A DNA stretch of 64,000 bases from JBJHBP01 sp050485685 (lineage in GTDB: Bacteria > Pseudomonadota > Gammaproteobacteria > Steroidobacterales > Rariloculaceae). A program made the translations under genes and the position numbers. Shown here piece after piece: positions 8,441 to 18,237 of this stretch (positions within the stretch are counted from its first letter, which is position 1; each line of letters opens with the position of its first letter). Below the pieces are notes generated by a model. That model made no database searches. It was given only the letters and a program-made list of their open reading frames with translations, and was not told where the DNA came from. The DNA is taken from positions 1 to 64,000 of the forward strand of contig JBJHBW010000014.1 of assembly GCA_050485685.1 (NCBI GenBank), given 5' to 3'.

Positions 8441-8851
8441 ATGAACAGGCTGATACTGACAGCACTTGGGGTGTTGGCCGCTTTCGCTGCCGGCGTTGGC
8501 GCAGCGCTGGCGCATCATGCCTTCGCAGCAGAATTCGATATCAACAGGCCATTGGAGCTTGAAGGCACGATCGTGCGAGTCGAGTGGGTCAATCCGCATT
8601 CCTGGTTTCATCTGCAGGTGGAGGGTGCCGACGGCAGCGATCCGGTCGTCTGGATGGTCGAAGGTGGCAGCCCGAATGCGCTGATCCGCCGGGGGGTAAC
8701 AGCCCAATCCGTCCCTACCGGTATCCGGCTGATCGTCGAGGGTTATCAGGCGCGCGACGGGTCGAATACTGCGGTTGGCCGATCGTTCCTCCTTGAGAAC
8801 GGCGAACGCCTGTTCCTCGGTGGCTCGGGCGAGAACCCTGACGCTCAATAG
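8441..8851 (+). CDS. DUF6152 family periplasmic protein
   Basis: 136 residues from ATG 8441, preceded by CAGGGG; an in-frame start at 8414 is less likely because the signal peptide MNRLILTALGVLAAF begins here. The mature protein starts with HHAFAAEFD and carries VRVEWVNPHSWFHLQV, the DUF6152 signature (double His, then VxWxNPHxW). The His pair at the expected mature N-terminus could be a metal or cofactor contact, but this is inference. The same domain is the N-terminal half of the fusion at 21048-22304. The family commonly sits beside PQQ and other periplasmic dehydrogenases; no activity is established that I know of. Confidence 0.88.
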   Translation: MNRLILTALGVLAAFAAGVGAALAHHAFAAEFDINRPLELEGTIVRVEWVNPHSWFHLQVEGADGSDPVVWMVEGGSPNALIRRGVTAQSVPTGIRLIVEGYQARDGSNTAVGRSFLLENGERLFLGGSGENPDAQ

Positions 8852-8937
8852 CCACTGCACCCGATGCCAGATCAGGCACAGCGATGATCGCGGAGACCAC
8901 CGTACGACCGCGCGCATCCTTGTCGATCGGACAGTCT

Positions 8938-9390
8938 ATGCGTACTTCGCGCATAGCCATCGCTGCGGCACTTGCGCTCGCAGCCGGAGCATTGTTCTCC
9001 CAACCGACCAGTTCACAGTCAGCATCGTCGTTCACAGCGAGACTTGCCTGGGTGCCGATCAGCGGTGCAGAACGCAATGACGTTGCTGGTCGAGGGCACC
9101 TGACAGCGGTCCTCGAAGGCACGATTCTGACCATAAGCGGCGAATTTGAGGGCCTGCTCACCGCCGCAGCGATCGCGCGTCTGCACGAGGGCGTTGCACT
9201 GGGCGCGCGCGGACCAGCGATCACCGACCTCTCGGTGACACCGGCCACCGAGGGGCAGATAAGCGGGCAGATAACCCTGAACGCAAGCCAGTTGAACGCG
9301 CTGCAGGATGGCCGCCTGTATGTTCAGCTGCATTCACAGAGCGGCGTGGCACCGGATCACAGCAACCTTTGGGGCTGGTTGCTGCCATGA
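8938..9390 (+). CDS. CHRD-domain secreted protein
   Basis: 150 residues from ATG 8938; the signal peptide MRTSRIAIAAALALAAGALF supports this start over GTG/ATG 8884. The mature part has the CHRD pattern: a beta-rich fold with GRGHLTAVLEGTILTISGEFEGL, a conserved HEGVALGARGP and YVQLHSQSGVAPDHSNLWGWLLP near the end. CHRD domains were first described in chordin and occur in bacterial exported proteins of unknown role. The stop overlaps the start of the cytochrome-PQQ gene (ATGA), so the two are translationally coupled. Confidence 0.85.
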   Translation: MRTSRIAIAAALALAAGALFSQPTSSQSASSFTARLAWVPISGAERNDVAGRGHLTAVLEGTILTISGEFEGLLTAAAIARLHEGVALGARGPAITDLSVTPATEGQISGQITLNASQLNALQDGRLYVQLHSQSGVAPDHSNLWGWLLP

Positions 9391-11438
9391 GCCGGGCAGA
9401 GAAAGTCGACCGCATCTTTATCTTCTTTCTTGCTTCAGCGTTATGGTGCCCGTCCGGGCTTGCACAGATCAGCGGCGCGTTCACCGCGGAGCAGACATCG
9501 GCTGGCGAGGTGCTGTACCTGCAGCACTGCGCAGCGTGTCATGGCGCTGATCTGGCCATGCCTCCGAACGCCCCGCTGAGCGGAACCGGATTCCGTGCAG
9601 CCTGGGAAAACCGCACGTCTGACGACCTGGTCAATGCCAGTCGCGCCACCATGCCACCGGACAATCCCGGTGGGTTGGCCGACGATGTCTACATCAACGT
9701 CGTTGCCTACCTGCTGGCCTTCAATAACATGGCACCAGATCCGGAAGCGCTGGCCGCCATTCCAGCCCCGGCCCCATCGGTCGTGGTACCAGCTCAGGAG
9801 CCGACCCGGCTGACCCGCCGCGGCACCATCTCGCCATTCACGCCCGTGACCGATGCGATGCTGCGAAATCCCCCGGACGGCGACTGGCTGATGCTGCGGC
9901 GTGATTATCAGGCGTCCAGCTACAGCCCTCTCGCCCAGATCGATCGCGACAACGTCCATCAGCTGCAACTGGCTTGGGTATGGCCGATGCAGGAGGGAGG
10001 CACGAACCAGCCGGCACCGCTGGCCTACAACGGCACGATCTATCTGAATAACACCGGTGGCATCGTACAGGCGCTGGACGGGCGCGATGGTCGTCGGATC
10101 TGGGAACACAGACTGGACAGCAACATTGCGATGCGTGGCATGGCGCTGTATGACGACAAGCTGTTTCTTGCGCTCAGCAATGCCCACCTGGTGGCGCTGG
10201 ATGCCCGCAGCGGCGAAACCGTGTGGAATATCCGCATGCCGGACGGGCGCGGCAGCAGTAGTGGGCCGATTGTCGCCGTGGGCATGGTCATACAGGGCAT
10301 GGGCGGTTGCTGGAGGTATGAACAGGACAAGTGCTTTATCAGCGCCTACGACGCCGCGACGGGCGAGCAACGGTGGCGCTTCTACACGATCGCCCTCGAA
10401 GGTGAGCCGGGCGGCGACACCTGGGGCGAACTCCCCGACCTGTATCGCGCGGGCGGTGAAACCTGGATCACCGGCAGCTATGACCCGGAGCTGAATCTGA
10501 CTTACTGGGGCACCGCACAGGCAAAGCCCTGGATGCCGGCCAGCCGCGGTATGTCAACGTTGGACCAGGGCCTTTATTCCAATTCCACAGTCGCGCTGGA
10601 TGCCGGCAGCGGCGAGCTGGTGTGGCACTTCCAGCACGCACCGGGCGAAGCGCTGGACCTGGACGTGAATTTCGAGCGCGTGCTCGTCGATGCAGGCAGC
10701 GACCGCTGGGTGCTGTCGGCAGGCAAGGACGGCGTGCTCTGGAAACATGACCGTCGCGACGGTACCTATCTCGGTCACGTCGAGACCATTTTTCAGAACG
10801 TCTGGGCTCATTTCGATCCGGAGACCGGTCAGCCACGATACCGTCAGGACATCATCGATCACGAAGTCGGAGACTGGATAGACGGCTGTCCGAGCACACA
10901 GGGTGGTGCGAACTGGCAGTCCATGAGTTTTCATCGACCAGGCCGGCGCCTGATCATTCCGCTCAGCCAGAGTTGCATTTCGATTCGTGCACAGGCCATC
11001 GAGCAGATACCTGACGGCGGCAGTGCGGGCGGTGCGGACCGGCGCTTCTACGAAATGCCGGGCACGAATGGCAACATCGGACGCCTTGCGGCATTCGACG
11101 TCGACACGCTTGAAGAATTATGGGCAGTCGAGCAGCGTGCTCCTTATCTGACTGGTGTGATCTCAACCGCGGGTGGCGTCGCGTTTGTCGGCGACCTGGA
11201 CCGTACTTTCAAGGCCGTCGACGTCAGTAACGGCGAGGTCCTGTGGTCGACGCGACTTGCAACCTCGGTTCAGGGCTTCCCGCTGACGTTCGAAGCGGAT
11301 GGCCGACAGTTTGTCGCGGTCACTACCGGACTTGGCGGCGGCAGTCCGCGGCTTGTTCCGGCGCTGATTGCACCGGAGATTCACGTGCCAGAATCAGGAC
11401 ACGCGTTATACGTATTTGCGCTGCCGCCGCAGCGTTGA
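9387..11438 (+). CDS. Cytochrome c-PQQ fusion dehydrogenase (quinohaemoprotein)
   Basis: 683 residues from ATG 9387, overlapping the CHRD stop by 4 bp. After a signal peptide (residues 1-27) comes a class I cytochrome c domain with haem motif CAACH (48-52) and a likely axial Met in ATMPPDNPGG. From about residue 160 follows a PQQ propeller: DWLMLRRDYQASSYSPLAQI, then repeats with DARSGETVWNI, DAATGEQRWRF and DAGSGELVWHF. The catalytic region reads ALDLDVNFERVLVD, with Asp-x-Asp where lanthanide-type enzymes have it. Having the haem at the N-terminus is the reverse of classical type II alcohol dehydrogenases, where it is C-terminal. Electrons from substrate oxidation can pass directly to the haem. 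Substrate unknown. Confidence 0.9.
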   Translation: MSRAEKVDRIFIFFLASALWCPSGLAQISGAFTAEQTSAGEVLYLQHCAACHGADLAMPPNAPLSGTGFRAAWENRTSDDLVNASRATMPPDNPGGLADDVYINVVAYLLAFNNMAPDPEALAAIPAPAPSVVVPAQEPTRLTRRGTISPFTPVTDAMLRNPPDGDWLMLRRDYQASSYSPLAQIDRDNVHQLQLAWVWPMQEGGTNQPAPLAYNGTIYLNNTGGIVQALDGRDGRRIWEHRLDSNIAMRGMALYDDKLFLALSNAHLVALDARSGETVWNIRMPDGRGSSSGPIVAVGMVIQGMGGCWRYEQDKCFISAYDAATGEQRWRFYTIALEGEPGGDTWGELPDLYRAGGETWITGSYDPELNLTYWGTAQAKPWMPASRGMSTLDQGLYSNSTVALDAGSGELVWHFQHAPGEALDLDVNFERVLVDAGSDRWVLSAGKDGVLWKHDRRDGTYLGHVETIFQNVWAHFDPETGQPRYRQDIIDHEVGDWIDGCPSTQGGANWQSMSFHRPGRRLIIPLSQSCISIRAQAIEQIPDGGSAGGADRRFYEMPGTNGNIGRLAAFDVDTLEELWAVEQRAPYLTGVISTAGGVAFVGDLDRTFKAVDVSNGEVLWSTRLATSVQGFPLTFEADGRQFVAVTTGLGGGSPRLVPALIAPEIHVPESGHALYVFALPPQR

Positions 11439-11466
11439 GGGCAGGGCTCACTACGGAGTAATTTCG

Positions 11467-13212
11467 ATGTTGCGACGCCAACGAATTCGCAGACTCTGCA
11501 ATTTTGCACTCGCCTGTGCTGTGGTGACGGGCGGGGTATACGCTGATGACTCGCGCGTCGTCGATGACGCGGTGCTTGCGAATGCACGCGCTGACGCCGA
11601 ATGGCTGACGACCGGTGGCGACTATGCCGAAACCCGCTTCAGCACGCTGGACCGGATCAACACCGATAACGTCGACAGGCTCGCTCTGGCATGGTCCGTT
11701 GAAGTCGGATCGGAGGGGGGACGCCAGGAGGCAACGCCCCTGGTTGTCGATGGTGTGCTCTATGGCACAACGACCTGGAATGTCATTTTCGCGGTCGACC
11801 TTCGCACCCGGGAATTGAAATGGCGCTGGGATCCGGGCGTCGTTCGTGGCACAGAGGCAGGCGGCGCGCGCTTCTGCTGCGGGTCCGTCAATCGCGGACC
11901 CGCGTTCTACGATGGCAAGGTCTACATGGGTCTGCTGGATGGCCGACTCGCGGCACTGGATGCCGAAACCGGGGATCTGGTCTGGATCGTCCAGACGACA
12001 CCGCCGGAGCGCTTCTACAGCATCACCGGCGCACCGCGCATCGTTCGCGGTAACGTCATCATCGGCAATGGCGGCGGTGACTTCGGCGCGCGCGGGTTCG
12101 TCACCGCGTACGACGCGCAGACCGGACAGCAAGCCTGGCGCTTCTATATCGTGCCCGGCGACCCGTCACTGCCGTTTGAGCATGCCGAACTCGAGTACGC
12201 GGCGCGTACGTGGACTGGGGAGTGGTGGACCATGGGCGGTGGTGGTACCGCCTGGGATTCATTTGCTTACGACCCGGAAGCGGACCTGCTCTACATCGGC
12301 ACAGGCAACGGCGGCCCCTGGAACCGGGATCTGCGTAGCCCCGACGGCGGAGACAATCTGTTTCTGGCATCGATCCTCGCCGTGCGGCCCGATACCGGAG
12401 AACTGGTCTGGTACTACCAGACAGCGCCGGGGGAGAACTGGGACTACACGGCAGTACAGCACATGGTGCTCGCCGACCTGACCATAGGTGGGCTGGACCG
12501 CAAGGTCATCATGCAGGCGCCGAAGAACGGTTTTTTCTATGTACTCGATCGCCTGACCGGCGAACTGATCTCGGCCCAACCGTTCGCGCGCGTCAACTGG
12601 GCGTCCGGTATAGATCGCGAAACCGGGCGGCCGATTGAACGCCCTGAGGCCCGTTACGGACCGGAACCGGTGGAGATCTTTCCCGGACCGCGCGGCGCTC
12701 ACAACTGGCATCCGATGTCATGGAACCCGAATACCGGCCTGATGTATATCCCGGGTCAGGAGAACAGCTTCGTGTTCCGTGCGCAGATGGATCACTATCT
12801 GGGCATCGTCTTCGGTGCCGGTGCATCACCGCCGACCGCGCCACCTGTCGTCCCCCCGTCCATTGGTCCGCATCAGCCGGAAGGTGAACCCGGATTTCTT
12901 CTGGCCTGGGATCCCGTCACGCAGACGGAGCGCTGGCGCGTGAACTATCCGACGCGGGAGAACTCCGGCACGCTGACCACCGCCGGCAACCTTGTTTTCG
13001 CCGGCACGGCAGAGGGAACAATCCACGCCTACCATGCCGAAACCGGAGAACGGCTCTGGGCGGCCGACGTACTTGCGACACAGGCCACGCCGATCACCTT
13101 CGAGTTCGATGGAGAACAGTATGTCGCGATGTTGTCAGGCACGCTGAACAACAATCCGCCCGGGCGCTTGTTCGTATTCGCGCTGGATGGGGGGCAGTCG
13201 GCAGTGCCCTGA
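11467..13212 (+). CDS. PQQ-dependent methanol/ethanol-family dehydrogenase
   Basis: 581 residues from ATG 11467, with GGAG upstream; the frame is open to 11368 but a signal peptide (RLCNFALACAVVTGGVYA) begins after this ATG. It is the type I quinoprotein alcohol dehydrogenase fold: DAEWLTTGGDYAETRFSTLD at the mature N-terminus, the vicinal disulfide RFCCGSVNRG, GGGDFGARGFVTAYDAQTG, and the catalytic stretch GENWDYTAVQHMVL. The residue two after the catalytic Asp is Thr, as expected for a calcium rather than a lanthanide enzyme. There is no cytochrome domain, so a separate acceptor is needed. It is the last gene of the operon and is convergent with the molybdenum enzyme genes. Confidence 0.93.
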   Translation: MLRRQRIRRLCNFALACAVVTGGVYADDSRVVDDAVLANARADAEWLTTGGDYAETRFSTLDRINTDNVDRLALAWSVEVGSEGGRQEATPLVVDGVLYGTTTWNVIFAVDLRTRELKWRWDPGVVRGTEAGGARFCCGSVNRGPAFYDGKVYMGLLDGRLAALDAETGDLVWIVQTTPPERFYSITGAPRIVRGNVIIGNGGGDFGARGFVTAYDAQTGQQAWRFYIVPGDPSLPFEHAELEYAARTWTGEWWTMGGGGTAWDSFAYDPEADLLYIGTGNGGPWNRDLRSPDGGDNLFLASILAVRPDTGELVWYYQTAPGENWDYTAVQHMVLADLTIGGLDRKVIMQAPKNGFFYVLDRLTGELISAQPFARVNWASGIDRETGRPIERPEARYGPEPVEIFPGPRGAHNWHPMSWNPNTGLMYIPGQENSFVFRAQMDHYLGIVFGAGASPPTAPPVVPPSIGPHQPEGEPGFLLAWDPVTQTERWRVNYPTRENSGTLTTAGNLVFAGTAEGTIHAYHAETGERLWAADVLATQATPITFEFDGEQYVAMLSGTLNNNPPGRLFVFALDGGQSAVP

Positions 13213-13247
13213 TACGGACAGCACGCTACGTTCTCAGCGGATGCTCA

Positions 13248-15488
13248 TTACCTGCCCAGCGCCGCCAGGACACGCTCGGGCGTCAACGGATACTCCTGCA
13301 TGCGTACGCCGGTCGCATCAAAGAACGCATTCGCGATGGCACCGGCAGCGGCAGCCATGACCTCTTCACCGGCGCCGGAGTAGGGTTCCTCGAGGCGCTG
13401 CACGACGACCGGTGTGACCTCGGGGCATTCCGCAAAGCGGATGATGCGATAGCTGTTCCAGTCCAGACTGGTGACGCCACGTTCATTGAACGTGACTTCC
13501 TCGAACAGCATGCGGCCGGCTGTCTGGACCAGCTGCCCGGTAATCTGGGCCTCGACGATGTCAGGATTTACAACGCATCCGGAATCGATCGCGCCATAAA
13601 GATGCGTGATTCTGACGTGCCCGGTCTCGCGGTTGACCTCAAGTTCGGCGACGGCACCACCCCAAGACGCAAGATGGGTACCCAGCCCGATGCCGCGCCC
13701 GGTCACGACAGTGCCCTGGTTCTGTGCCCCGCGAGCTGGTCTGGGTTGCCAGTTGGCGGCCTCGGCAGCCGCCTCCAGCACACCCAGCCAGCGGTGGTCG
13801 AGGATATTGTTCCTGCGAAACTCGAAAGGATCCTGCCCGAGACGATAAGCCAGTTCGTCTATCGCCTGCTCAGATGTGAATGACAGGGACAGACCGAGCG
13901 GGGAGCGCAGCCAGCCGCCACGCAGATAGGCCGGTCGAGTCAGGCGGTGATTGACCAGGCGCAGGTTGTCGATCGCGTACATCGCCCCGCAATTGGACGG
14001 GCTGACCTGTTGCGAGACGAGAAACGCCCAGTAATCCGGGGCGGTGCCTTCAGCCAGTTGCTGCGAGGGTTCGATCAGGCTCCAGTTGTGATGCCAGCCG
14101 TGATACTCATAAGCGACGATTCTGCCGCTGTCGTCGGCGGCCGCCCGTACCTCGCCAACGTGCGCCGGACCATAGGGGTCCCATCCATGCTCATCCCAGC
14201 GCATGAACTGCACACGCACAGGGGCACCGGCAAGCTGTGACAGGATCGCCGCGGCCTGTGCGGCATCGTCCCAGCAGCTGTGCCCGTACGTGCCTGAACT
14301 TTCGCAGTACTGCACCCGTACCTGTGCTTCGGGAAGCCCGATGATCGGGGCCAGTATCCGGCGTGTTCCGTACGAATCCTGCGAGGACGAAATCACCAGT
14401 GCCGAGTCGGATCTCACGTCGGCCAGCGCACAGTTGGGCGCGAACGTCGCATGCGCCTGGTAAGGACAGCGCGTGGAGACGGTCACCTGGTGCGGCGCCG
14501 ACTCGAATGCATTCCCGGCTGAGCCCCTCTCCAGCACGACCGTGGTGTCGGTGTCATCCGCGCGCATCGTTTCGTGCAGAGCGTCGAACGCCGGCAATGA
14601 CGGGGTGTCGTCCCATGTGACCTGCAGGGCCTGTGCTGCCCGCACCGCATCCCACTCATTCGCGGCCACGACGCCGATGAAATCACCCCTGCGCAGCACA
14701 CGTGCGCCTTCGATGTGCGCGATGGATCCTTCGTTAACGCTGATTACCCTGGCACCAACGCCATAGGCCGGCTGGCCCTGCGGACGCACGACGCGACCAT
14801 GCAGCATGCCGGGAAGACGCAGGTGCTGGATGTAGGTGTAGGTGCCGTCTACCTTGGCCGGCAGATCCTTGCGTGCCGTTCGCGCACCCACCAGTCGATA
14901 GTCGGCCGGCGATTTCACCGGTGCCGATCCACTGAACGGGATCTCGAACAGACGGTCACCGACCAGCTCGCCATAGGTGACCCGATCATTGCTGCCGGGC
15001 GCCGAGACGACACCGTTCTCAACCTGCAGTTGTTCCGCAGGCACACCCAGACGTTCGGAAGCCATGCTCAACAGTGCCTGACGTGCCTCGGCCGCCGCCT
15101 GACGGACCTGCGGACCGCCCCGCGCGATGGAAGCACTGGAATACGTGCCACCCTGATTGGGCGTCACATGGGTGTCGTGCTGAGCTGTCGAGATCTGATC
15201 CAGGGCGAGGTCCAGTTCTTCGGCTGCAATCTGTGGCAGGGTTGTGGTCGTGCCCTGACCCAGTTCGACGAAACCGATATAGAGGGTGGCCGTGTTGTCG
15301 GCGTGAATCGCAAGCCATGTATCGATGAGCTGCGGATTGGGAGGGCCGGCCGCCTCGCCTCTGGTGCCTGTCTGGGCAAATCCCGGACGGGCCTTGAGGC
15401 CCATGCTGAAGCTGACAACCAGCGCACCGCCGGCCTTGAGAAAAACCCGTCTGTCCATGGACAGGGAAGGTGAATCTGTGACGCTCAC
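13248..15488 (-). CDS. Molybdopterin-binding large subunit of an IorB/aldehyde-oxidase-type hydroxylase, copy 1
   Basis: 746 residues from GTG 15488, which overlaps the stop of the small-subunit gene (GTGA); MDRRVFLKAGG at 15458 is an alternative start. The Tat-type N-terminus (RRVFLKAGGALVVSFSMG) ends near PGFAQ, so the folded enzyme is exported to the periplasm. The body has the xanthine-dehydrogenase-family molybdopterin pattern: VELGQGTTTTLPQIAAEEL, GGTYSSASIARGG, SWDDAAQAAAILSQLAGAPVRVQF, and near residue 707 the GAGEE motif holding the catalytic Glu. There is no FAD subunit gene, as in isoquinoline 1-oxidoreductase and related aldehyde dehydrogenases, which pass electrons to a cytochrome. 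Substrate not readable. Confidence 0.92.
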   Translation of the reverse strand: MSVTDSPSLSMDRRVFLKAGGALVVSFSMGLKARPGFAQTGTRGEAAGPPNPQLIDTWLAIHADNTATLYIGFVELGQGTTTTLPQIAAEELDLALDQISTAQHDTHVTPNQGGTYSSASIARGGPQVRQAAAEARQALLSMASERLGVPAEQLQVENGVVSAPGSNDRVTYGELVGDRLFEIPFSGSAPVKSPADYRLVGARTARKDLPAKVDGTYTYIQHLRLPGMLHGRVVRPQGQPAYGVGARVISVNEGSIAHIEGARVLRRGDFIGVVAANEWDAVRAAQALQVTWDDTPSLPAFDALHETMRADDTDTTVVLERGSAGNAFESAPHQVTVSTRCPYQAHATFAPNCALADVRSDSALVISSSQDSYGTRRILAPIIGLPEAQVRVQYCESSGTYGHSCWDDAAQAAAILSQLAGAPVRVQFMRWDEHGWDPYGPAHVGEVRAAADDSGRIVAYEYHGWHHNWSLIEPSQQLAEGTAPDYWAFLVSQQVSPSNCGAMYAIDNLRLVNHRLTRPAYLRGGWLRSPLGLSLSFTSEQAIDELAYRLGQDPFEFRRNNILDHRWLGVLEAAAEAANWQPRPARGAQNQGTVVTGRGIGLGTHLASWGGAVAELEVNRETGHVRITHLYGAIDSGCVVNPDIVEAQITGQLVQTAGRMLFEEVTFNERGVTSLDWNSYRIIRFAECPEVTPVVVQRLEEPYSGAGEEVMAAAAGAIANAFFDATGVRMQEYPLTPERVLAALGR

Positions 15489-15994
15489 GACTGCGCAGCC
15501 CTGATGGCCTGCGCGGCGCGTCGAATCGCCGCGACGATGCGAGGATAGGTCCCGCATCGACAAAGGTGCCCGTTCATTGCCGAGCGAATTTCGGCGTCGG
15601 ACGGGGCGGGATTCCGCTCAAGCAGCTCGACTGCCTTGACGATGATGCCGTTGTAACAGTAACCGCACTGCACAGCCTGTTCGTCGAGCATGGCCTGCTG
15701 AACAGGGTGAAGCGCAGGAATTTCCGATTCGCCACGACGTTCGGCATAACGCTGGGGCAGACCCTCAAGCGTTGTGATCTCCCTGCCTTCCGCGGCCTGC
15801 ACCGGCAGGATGCAGGATCGCACTTCCACGCCATCCAGGAGTACGGAGCAGGAGCCACATTGGGCGAGCCCGCAGCCGAACCTCGGTCCCTGCAGCTGCA
15901 GGTCGTTCGCAAGCGCGTACAGCAGGGGCATGTCGGGCTCCGCACTGATCGTGTGCGATTGTCCGTTCACCTGCAGACGAACTTCCTGCGCCAT
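15485..15994 (-). CDS. (2Fe-2S) small subunit of the IorA type, copy 1
   Basis: 169 residues. The N-terminal plant-type ferredoxin domain has CGLAQCGSC plus a fourth Cys at 61 (Cys 41, 46, 49, 61). The C-terminal helical domain carries the second cluster, QCGYCYNG and CRCGTYPR. It has no signal peptide, so it should be carried through the Tat system bound to the large subunit. It takes electrons from the molybdenum centre. An insertion between the domains (RYAERRGESEIPALH) makes it about 15 residues longer than copy 2. Its stop overlaps the large-subunit start. Confidence 0.94.
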   Translation of the reverse strand: MAQEVRLQVNGQSHTISAEPDMPLLYALANDLQLQGPRFGCGLAQCGSCSVLLDGVEVRSCILPVQAAEGREITTLEGLPQRYAERRGESEIPALHPVQQAMLDEQAVQCGYCYNGIIVKAVELLERNPAPSDAEIRSAMNGHLCRCGTYPRIVAAIRRAAQAIRAAQS

Positions 15995-16025
15995 AGCTGG
16001 AAAATACTACAGATTCGGGTTCACG

Positions 16026-18233
16026 TCAGGCCGATCTCCGCGCCGCTGCCACGCGTTCGGGTGTCAGCGGCAACTGACGAACGCGTGCGCCGGTCGCCGC
16101 GAAGACGGCATTCGCCACCGCCGCTGCCGCCGGTCCCTGCGATGCCTCACCGGTTCCCAGGGGAGGCAGTTCGGGCCGGTCCAGCACAACGATTTCGGTC
16201 TCCGGGACAGCGTCATAACGCAGGATAGGGTAGTCCTGCCAGGTGAGGTTGCCGCGCTCGCGCCTTTGCACGGACATCGCCTCCAGCAGCGTCCAGCTGA
16301 TGGACTGCACCGCGCCGCCTTCGATCTGATTGCGCACACCGTCGGGGTTGATCGTTTGCCCGCAGTCCACGGTGGACCACAGGCGATGGATACGCACCGC
16401 GCCACCGGATTGCACTTCCGCATCCACGACCACCGCGCAATAGGCCGCCGTATTGTTGTAGCGGGCAAAGCCAATGCCCAGCGCACGGCCGGATGGCAGG
16501 CTGTTGCGTTCGGACCAGTTGGAAATCCGGGCGGCCGCTTCGATGACTTCCCGTGCCCGCGGGTCTTCCGTCAGATGAGCGAGGCGAAACTCGACCGGAT
16601 CGCGACCTGCTGCGGCGGCCAGTTCGTCGATGAAGGATTCCAGCGCGAAGACGTTCGCATACGCGCCCAGTGCCCGCAGCGACGACACCCGGACCGGAGA
16701 TTCGGGAATGAAATGCTCGTCCACATGGACGGCGGGGAAGCGATACAGCGGCACTGCGTTGCGCGCCAGTCCGGCGCTACCGGGCTGACGCGGTGGCAAC
16801 GCATCCTCGATCAACTGGGCGGCCAGCAGGTTCGCGCCATTACCTGCGCCGAAACCAGGCCGACCCGGATGTGGGAATCCCCGCACCGTGAATCGCCAGT
16901 CAGCGACATTGCCGGCGGCATCAAGACCTGCTTCGCAGTCCATCAGCATCGCAGCGCCCAACGGCTCCCAGCCGAACTCATCGCCGCGTGACCACTGCAG
17001 TCGCACTGGCCGCCCGGGCACGGCTCGCGCTATCAGTGCGGCCTCCAGCGCAGCGTCATCGGCGCCGTTGTGGCCGTAGCAGCCGGCGTTCTCAACGAAA
17101 GTCACGTGCATGGACTGTTCAGGAATCCTCAGCACTCGCGCCATGTCTTCACGCAGCGGGAAGATGCCCTGACTGTGCGTCCACAGCCTCAGCGTGCCGT
17201 CGTTCCACTGTGCGACCGCACAGCTCGGCCCGATGGACGCATGCGCCTGAAACGGCCGCAGGTAAGTCGCACTGACGCGGTTGGCGGCGTCCGCCGCAGT
17301 GCCGCTCTCGGCAACGACGGTGTGCTGGGCAGGCTGCTCACGCAGGTAGGCTTCCAGTGCATCGCCGTCGGGGACGTTTCGGCTGCCGGCTTCGCTCCAT
17401 ACCGCACCGGAGCGTAGCCGTGCGGCTGCGTTCACCGCCAGTTCCTCGCGTTCAGCCACCACCGCAAGGAACGAACCGTCGCGCACGACGGCCACAACGC
17501 CTGGCATTGCTTCCACGGCCGACCGGTCGAAATCCTGTAACTGCGCACCTGGTCGCGGCGGATGTACCGTGCGCGCATGGACCATACCCTGGGGACGCAG
17601 ATCCTGAATGAAGGCCTCGCCACCGAAAATCTTGGCCGGCAGATCCACTCGCGGCCACGACTGACCGACATGACGGTATGATCCCGGCGCTTTCAGCGGA
17701 GCTTGTGCGGACACACGTCGGCTCACGGTGCGGTCGCCGATCAGCTCGCCATAGCGGACGGTCCCACCCGCATGTGCAACTACGCCGTCACTGATGCGCA
17801 ACTGAGATGCGGGCACACCGAAATGCTCTGATGCCAGTTCCAGCAACAGTTGCCGCATCTCGGCCGCAGCGTGCCGAATGGTAATGCCGGTATCCTCTAT
17901 GGAGCGGCTGCCGGCTGTGTAGGACTCGTCCGGTGCGTACTCGGTGTCCGCTGTCACGATCGAAATATCCGAGGGCGCAACCTCCAGTTCATCCGCAGCG
18001 ATCTGCAGCAGCGCTGTCTTGAGACCCTGACCGAGTTCCACCTTGCCGGTCATGATCGTGATCGAGTTATCCGCACCGATACGCAGCCATGAATCCACAT
18101 CCGGATTCGCAGTCAGGAATCGGGAGAGTCCACCGCCCGGCGGTTGCGCCTTCAGCGGTTGCAGACGAAACGAGATCAGCAGTGCGCCCGCGCCGGTGGC
18201 GGCAAGAAACTGCCTGCGAGAAAATAGGGACAT
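16026..18233 (-). CDS. Molybdopterin-binding large subunit of an IorB-type hydroxylase, copy 2
   Basis: 735 residues from ATG 18233, four bases after the stop of its small subunit; the open frame to 18314 precedes the Tat signal SRRQFLAATGAGALLISF and is not used. The family landmarks are VELGQGLKTALLQIAADEL, DESYTAGSRSIEDTG, HNGADDAALEAALIARAVPGRPVRLQW, and the catalytic-Glu motif GTGEAS near residue 696. It differs much from copy 1 in sequence, so the two pairs probably act on different substrates rather than being a recent duplication. It is the second gene of the minus-strand set small2-large2-small1-large1. Confidence 0.92.
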   Translation of the reverse strand: MSLFSRRQFLAATGAGALLISFRLQPLKAQPPGGGLSRFLTANPDVDSWLRIGADNSITIMTGKVELGQGLKTALLQIAADELEVAPSDISIVTADTEYAPDESYTAGSRSIEDTGITIRHAAAEMRQLLLELASEHFGVPASQLRISDGVVAHAGGTVRYGELIGDRTVSRRVSAQAPLKAPGSYRHVGQSWPRVDLPAKIFGGEAFIQDLRPQGMVHARTVHPPRPGAQLQDFDRSAVEAMPGVVAVVRDGSFLAVVAEREELAVNAAARLRSGAVWSEAGSRNVPDGDALEAYLREQPAQHTVVAESGTAADAANRVSATYLRPFQAHASIGPSCAVAQWNDGTLRLWTHSQGIFPLREDMARVLRIPEQSMHVTFVENAGCYGHNGADDAALEAALIARAVPGRPVRLQWSRGDEFGWEPLGAAMLMDCEAGLDAAGNVADWRFTVRGFPHPGRPGFGAGNGANLLAAQLIEDALPPRQPGSAGLARNAVPLYRFPAVHVDEHFIPESPVRVSSLRALGAYANVFALESFIDELAAAAGRDPVEFRLAHLTEDPRAREVIEAAARISNWSERNSLPSGRALGIGFARYNNTAAYCAVVVDAEVQSGGAVRIHRLWSTVDCGQTINPDGVRNQIEGGAVQSISWTLLEAMSVQRRERGNLTWQDYPILRYDAVPETEIVVLDRPELPPLGTGEASQGPAAAAVANAVFAATGARVRQLPLTPERVAAARRSA

Positions 18234-18237
18234 GGGC

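Noticed and set aside
15774..16991. 405-residue open frame opposite the molybdenum enzyme genes
   Set aside because: Antisense to the large subunit 2 and small subunit 1 genes, whose motifs are clear; no ribosome site or domain in the antisense frame.
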